The position numbers and the translations under genes were made by a program. The notes beneath the pieces are model-generated. The model was not told the origin of the DNA. It saw only the letters and a program-made list of their open reading frames with translations, and searched no databases. From Cercis canadensis (Eukaryota > Streptophyta > Magnoliopsida > Fabales > Fabaceae): a DNA stretch of 64,000 bases. The stretch spans positions 441,948 through 505,947 of the forward strand of contig QAOA01006081.1 of the NCBI GenBank assembly GCA_003255065.1, given 5' to 3'. Positions 59,286 through 64,000 of the stretch are shown piece after piece (the stretch's first letter is position 1; each line of letters begins with the position of its first letter).

Positions 59286-61484
59286 ATGGGACGGACATTG
59301 GTTTCGGTTTTCTGCTCCTCGGAAGCCCTCAAATTGAAATTGTATCCGCTAACACTCGTGTGTTTGATTCTTGTATGCGCAAGCCCTTGTGAGTCAGTTG
59401 ATAATGATATCGACCCAGAAGACAAAGCCTCACTTTTAGTATTCAGGTCATGGGTGCAAGACCCCAACCAGAGATTGTCAAACTGGGTCGGGTCTAACTG
59501 CACTAACTGGACCGGAATCACCTGTGACACCCGGACCGGCCGAGTAGTTTCCATCAACTTGACCAGTATGAACTTGTCGGGCCAAATTCACCTAAATTTC
59601 TGCCACCTTTCATCTCTTGAAACCCTGGTTTTATCTCACAATAACTTTACATGTCCCTTCCCTGTCTGTTTTGGAAGTTTGCTTAATCTCAGAACTATTG
59701 ATCTCAGTCACAATCAATTTCACGGTGGAATACCAGACTCTTTGATGAGGCTTAAGCACCTCACTCAACTTGTTTTGAATGGGAACCAAGGTTTGGGAGG
59801 TCCTGTTCCTGCCTGGATTGGCAATTTCTCTTCCAATTTGGAAAAGCTTGATTTGGGTCTTAATTCATTTAGCGGGCAAATTCCTGAAAGCTTGCTTTAC
59901 TTGAAATCCCTGAAGTATTTGGATCTTGAAGGCAATTATTTATCTGGTAACTTAAATGATTTTCACCAGTCTATGGTTTTTCTCAATCTAGCTTCCAATC
60001 AGTTTTCAGGTACTTTGCCCTGCTTTGCAGCTTCACTTCAGTCTCTAACTGTCCTAAATCTATCTAACAATTGTATTGTGGGGGGACTACCTGCATGCAT
60101 TGCTTCCTTTCGAGCTTTGACCCATCTAAACCTTTCATTTAACCATTTGAAGTATAAGCTATCCCCAAGGCTTGTGTTCTCTGAGAAGCTTCTTGCTTTG
60201 GATTTGAGTAATAATGATTTTTCTGGTCCTATTCCAAGTAAAATTGCAGAGACGACGGAGAAATTGGGCCTTGTGTTTCTTGACCTTTCTCACAATCAAT
60301 TCTCTGGTGAAATCCCGTTGAAAATTACAGAATTGAAAAGCTTGCAGGCTTTGTTCCTTTCTCACAATCATCTTTCTGGTGAAATTCCTGCTAGAATTGG
60401 AAATTTGACTTACCTCAAAGTGATTGATCTCTCACACAACTCTTTGTCTGCTACCATTCCGTTAAATATTGTTGGGTGCTTTCAGCTGCTTGCTTTAATT
60501 CTCAATAACAACAATCTTTCTGGTGTAATTCAACCGGAGTTTGATGCATTGGATAGCCTGAAGGTACTGGATATAAGCAACAACAGGTTTTCTGGTGAGA
60601 TACCACTCACTTTGGCGGGTTGTAAATCTCTGGAGATTGTAGATTTTAGTTTCAATGATCTCTCTGGATCCTTGAATGATGCAATAATCAAATGGACAAG
60701 CCTCAGGTATCTTTCTCTAGCCCACAACAAATTCGGTGGAGCTCTCCCTAGTTGGTTGTTTACATTTGAAGCAATAGAAATGATGGATTTGTCAGGCAAC
60801 AAATTTTCTGGCTTCATACCTGATGTTAATTTTAAGGGTGGCTGGTTATTTAACAAGAGAGAGATCACTGTTAAAGAGCCATTTATTGCAGCAAGAAATT
60901 TGCAACTGAAAATTTCAGCGGTTGTTGCTGATAGCAATGAATCCAGCTTCACTTATGTTCTTTCCTCAATGGTTGGAATTGATTTATCCAACAATTTGCT
61001 ACATGGGGAGATTCCAAGGGGTCTATTTGGACTCACAGGCTTAGAATATCTCAATTTGTCACACAACTTTCTTGATGGACAGGTTCCGGGTTTGCAGAAA
61101 ATGCAAAGTTTAAGAGCCTTAGATTTGTCTCATAATTCCTTATCAGGTCAGATCCCAGGAAACATTTCTACCCTTCAAGATCTGGCTCTCTTGAATTTGT
61201 CTTATAACTGTTTTTCTGGATACGTACCTCAGAAGCAGGGGTATGGGAGGTTTCCAGGGGCATTTGCTGGAAATCCAGATTTGTGCTTGGACTCTTCCAG
61301 TGGAAAATGTGACACAGCAAGGAATCCATCAGAGCAGGGAAGATCTTTTAAGGAAGATATGATGGATGGACCAATATCTGTTGGCGTATTTTTTATAAGC
61401 GCCTTCATTAGTTTTGATTTTGGTGTCGTTGCTCTCTTCTGTTCTTCTCGGGCAAGAAATTTCATTCTTCAGACGAAAGTTTGA
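59286..61484 (+). CDS. CLV2: CLAVATA2, LRR receptor-like protein
   Basis: Intronless, 732 residues (Arabidopsis CLV2 720). A signal peptide (LTLVCLILVCASPCES) is followed by the LRR N-cap (DPEDKASLLVFRSW ... NCTNWTGITCD). Roughly twenty LRRs come next, with CLV2-typical blocks GNFSSNLEKLDLGLNSFSGQ, RIGNLTYLKVIDLSHNSLSA and IPLNIVGCFQLLALILNNNN. An island region (about 515-560, including FIAARNLQLKISAVV) interrupts the repeats, then the final LRRs. One transmembrane helix (GPISVGVFFISAFISFDFGV) leads to a short tail ending SSRARNFILQTKV with no kinase. CLV2 pairs with the pseudokinase CORYNE at the plasma membrane to relay CLE peptide signals that limit the stem-cell pool in shoot and root. 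The sequence looks intact. Confidence 0.97.
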   Translation: MGRTLVSVFCSSEALKLKLYPLTLVCLILVCASPCESVDNDIDPEDKASLLVFRSWVQDPNQRLSNWVGSNCTNWTGITCDTRTGRVVSINLTSMNLSGQIHLNFCHLSSLETLVLSHNNFTCPFPVCFGSLLNLRTIDLSHNQFHGGIPDSLMRLKHLTQLVLNGNQGLGGPVPAWIGNFSSNLEKLDLGLNSFSGQIPESLLYLKSLKYLDLEGNYLSGNLNDFHQSMVFLNLASNQFSGTLPCFAASLQSLTVLNLSNNCIVGGLPACIASFRALTHLNLSFNHLKYKLSPRLVFSEKLLALDLSNNDFSGPIPSKIAETTEKLGLVFLDLSHNQFSGEIPLKITELKSLQALFLSHNHLSGEIPARIGNLTYLKVIDLSHNSLSATIPLNIVGCFQLLALILNNNNLSGVIQPEFDALDSLKVLDISNNRFSGEIPLTLAGCKSLEIVDFSFNDLSGSLNDAIIKWTSLRYLSLAHNKFGGALPSWLFTFEAIEMMDLSGNKFSGFIPDVNFKGGWLFNKREITVKEPFIAARNLQLKISAVVADSNESSFTYVLSSMVGIDLSNNLLHGEIPRGLFGLTGLEYLNLSHNFLDGQVPGLQKMQSLRALDLSHNSLSGQIPGNISTLQDLALLNLSYNCFSGYVPQKQGYGRFPGAFAGNPDLCLDSSSGKCDTARNPSEQGRSFKEDMMDGPISVGVFFISAFISFDFGVVALFCSSRARNFILQTKV

Positions 61485-62828
61485 TCCAATGCCTGTGACA
61501 ATGACAAACTTTCATCAGTATATTCCATTATTTTGTTTGGTAGATCTGTTCTCACTAGAAGTGGACATACATTCTCATTCGGTGACTGGAGCTAAGAACT
61601 GACCATGGACTTATTAGAAGATGTTCTCTCTCTTACTCAATCCTCTGTTACAGCGTTGCTAAACCAGAGTGCTTGAGAAGTGAGGACAGTGCCACAATGC
61701 CACGGTTAGCTACAAAAGGTTTACACAGCACAAAGGACTCCGGTTCTATTGATCTTGATTCATAATGGAATGAGACACAAGTGGTCCTGCGTTATTCAGC
61801 GGAAAATATAATGGCTATACTTGAGTCAAAGGATGCATCATTTCGTCCATTCAATACCGGTTAATATAGAATCATAAGCCAGGTCAGCGACGGAGCATGC
61901 CCGATGGCTTGCTATGGTGAAATTTGCAAATTTGCATGCATATAATAGGTGATGCCCTGCGAATTTAGGGGAAAAAAGGGGGCGGGGGAATGGTTCCTTC
62001 TACGGCAACCTATGTGGTTTGGGGGAATCAATGGTCGCCATTGTGATTATATAATGGTTTTAGATATGGATTTTCTTTCAGATTTTCCTTGTATTTGCTA
62101 TCGTAACATCTCATGATCCTAGGATTTCGAATGATAATTTCACCAGCAGTTTCATTATATTCTTCTTTTTATAGAGAAATTCATGTTAATAATTAGACTA
62201 AGGGGATGAGACAGTTAGCAAATGAATGACGCAAGGTAAAATAAGGATAGGGATGAATGAAATCGCACAACCACTCAATTTGTTGCATTCAAAGAGAAAA
62301 TCTACAATCATGAACCAGACTTTATTGACTGCAATGAATTGTTGACAACAGAAAATCTAGCACATCAAGTACTAGGTATTTTATCATTCCATAAAAAATT
62401 ATATAAATACAATGGGCTGTGCCATCTCTTCTCCTTATTAGCCCGAAGTACTAACTTAACAACCCTCTGTTGCAATGCACCTTCCTAGAGCCAATGGGTT
62501 AGTTATACAATTGTCTGCCCACAACAAGCTGCTGTTCTTTCAGCTACCAATCCGAAATGGAATGCCCAATTCTAAAAAATCAAAGCCTCACTGTAAGTTA
62601 ATAAAATGTATATTACCAAGAAGCTGCCAAAGGTCATCCATCAGATAGTTTTCACAGCAGGTTCTTTGAATCAATGCTACAATCCTGCAACTAATTTACT
62701 GCTCATTCCAAAAGTGTTGTCTAGAAAGCTAAATCTGCATTCACCATTCACATTCCCATATGCATACTCCATCGATTATCCAAAATCAGCAATCATTGAT
62801 TTTCTCAAGTTGCTGTAGAAGATCTGTT
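61485..62828. other. Convergent spacer CLV2 / TGD3
   Basis: Probable 3' UTRs of both genes. Nothing else recognised; the open frame 62606-62818 has no family character. Confidence 0.6.
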
Positions 62829-63774
62829 CTAATATTTGATGGGCCCGTCCAGGCTCCCGGATGCAAACTGTTACCACAGGAAAAATGACACTGCTGGTTA
62901 TAAACAACATATTAAATATAAGACAGCGAGACCAGACATTTATGCTTTCCGTTTGTACATACAAAAAGTGTTTCTTGATTTCCATTTTAAGTTGTTCTCT
63001 GCACCATCTATCGGGGTGAAGCATATGACATAAGACTCATAAATCAGACAATAATCTTAATTTTGTAAAGAGGAAACCCCACAAAAGTAATTGGAACCTC
63101 TGGAAAACAAGGGGAAAAAGAATTTGCGACGTAGAAATACCACACACATTCCCCCAACCCCCCCACAAAAAGACAGCGAGAAACGGAGAGAAATCTGGTC
63201 AAGGCAATAAGTATAATTTACAAATAATAGCTATCCCTGTGTAGCAATAAGATCTTGGAATAATATGCACTGTGGTCCATTTTCTCACTAGCACTAGTAC
63301 TGCCAAAGCTTACAAGAGAAGAGAAAAAGGAGTCCATCATAATAAATACTACCTTTTGTAATTTAACCAAAACAACTTACCTGTTGAACAATTGGATTTG
63401 TTGATGTAGTAAATTCATGAGTCATTCCTTCCCAAACAATCTTGCCCTTGTGTAGAAACAACAACCTAATTCATGCAGTAACTAGTTGGTTTAGGGTACA
63501 TTAGTCACATTGATATGCACCACAAGATATTTTACCAGATTGATTAATTGAAATTCAAAGGAGGGGAAGAACTTTAACCACTATGGAAATATCCTAACCT
63601 GTCAATGGCTCTTTTAATGGTACTATGTTGGTGCGTGACAACCACATAAGATGCAATCTTCCCAGGTTTCCCAACTGCATCTCGACCTTTAATGTGGACA
63701 GAGCGAATCAGATCCTCAACTACAGTAGATGCAATGGGATCAAGTCCAGCAGTTGGTTCATCATACAAGAGCAC
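62829..63774 (-). CDS. TGD3: TGD3 chloroplast ABC ATPase, 3' part (gene continues past right edge)
   Basis: Last three exons: 63774-63599, 63465-63381, 62867-62829. They encode VLLYDEPTAGLDPIASTVVE (Walker B LLYDEP and D-loop AGLDP), SYVVVTHQHSTIKRAID (switch His), LLFLHKGKIVWEGMTHEFTT, and the end ASGSLDGPIKY. Walker A and the ABC signature must lie upstream, beyond 64000; 63775-64000 looks like intron. TGD3 is the stromal ATPase of the TGD1/2/3 importer that moves lipid from the ER to the chloroplast inner envelope for galactolipid synthesis. The exact match to the TGD3 C-terminal pattern and its place next to CLV2, as in Arabidopsis, support the call. The next-to-last exon boundary is AG|G in phase. 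Confidence 0.93.
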
Positions 63775-64000
63775 CTGTGCAGCAGTGTAATACACTGTTT
63801 ATGAGCAGAAAGGGGAGGGGCGGAAGCCATGTGCTAGTTATATGATGGTGAAAATTACATCAGGCACAATTTAAGAAGCAGCATCTCTGAACTTGAAAAG
63901 CTTCGGAGACATAAATATGTAACTAAACATTCAGTTTTTTTATAAGTATCTGTTAATCAAGAACACAGTCAACAGAAACTAGTAAGTTTTGACATAAAAC

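Overview
This is nuclear DNA from a flowering plant, almost certainly a eudicot. Genes have many exons, GT-AG (and a few GC-AG) introns, AT-rich spacers, SINEs, MITEs and microsatellites. The gene families are plant-specific: a PLS-class PPR protein, nuclear-encoded PsaL, a ROP-interactive CRIB protein, a PIN auxin carrier and CLAVATA2. I cannot name the species from sequence alone.

Layout, left to right: small C2H2 zinc-finger protein (2945-3259, -); plant/fungal atypical dual-specificity phosphatase (4603-6862, -); a gene-poor stretch with a 9-bp-TSD fold-back element (8076-8970) and a truncated LINE (9544-9765); PsaL (10382-11341, +); RIC protein (11770-12581, -); a poorly understood stretch to 15.1 kb; an intronless PPR gene (15486-17384, -) whose ancestral DYW domain remains readable downstream behind in-frame stops; a stretch with a perfect 363-bp duplication; a GDT1-like 3/PML3 manganese transporter (19970-23334, -); a five-finger CCCH protein of the ZFN type (26560-31115, +); a spacer with two SINEs in opposite orientation; a small secreted Cys-rich protein (34521-35014, +); a DUF707 protein (38647-42856, -); UCH2/UCH37-type deubiquitinase (45380-48180, +); a short PIN auxin carrier like PIN5 (48808-50977, -); CBSX6 (54334-57020, -); CLAVATA2 (59286-61484, +); and the 3' end of TGD3 (62829 to beyond 63774, -).

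The genes do not form an operon or pathway. The right part (UCH2, CBSX6, CLV2, TGD3) is conserved microsynteny: the Arabidopsis counterparts lie close together on chromosome 1 (At1g65650, At1g65320, At1g65380, At1g65410, from memory).

I read exon structures by hand from splice sites, reading-frame continuity and family resemblance. Phase is consistent across every exon junction reported. The least certain parts are the first two exons of the DUF707 gene and everything between 12.6 and 15.1 kb. The strongest unusual observations are the PPR gene that lost its DYW deaminase domain to five in-frame stops with no frameshift, two obligatory GC-AG introns, an uncharacterised 12-cysteine secreted protein, and single-N positions that coincide with suspicious duplications or homopolymers. 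I found no clearly novel multi-gene system.
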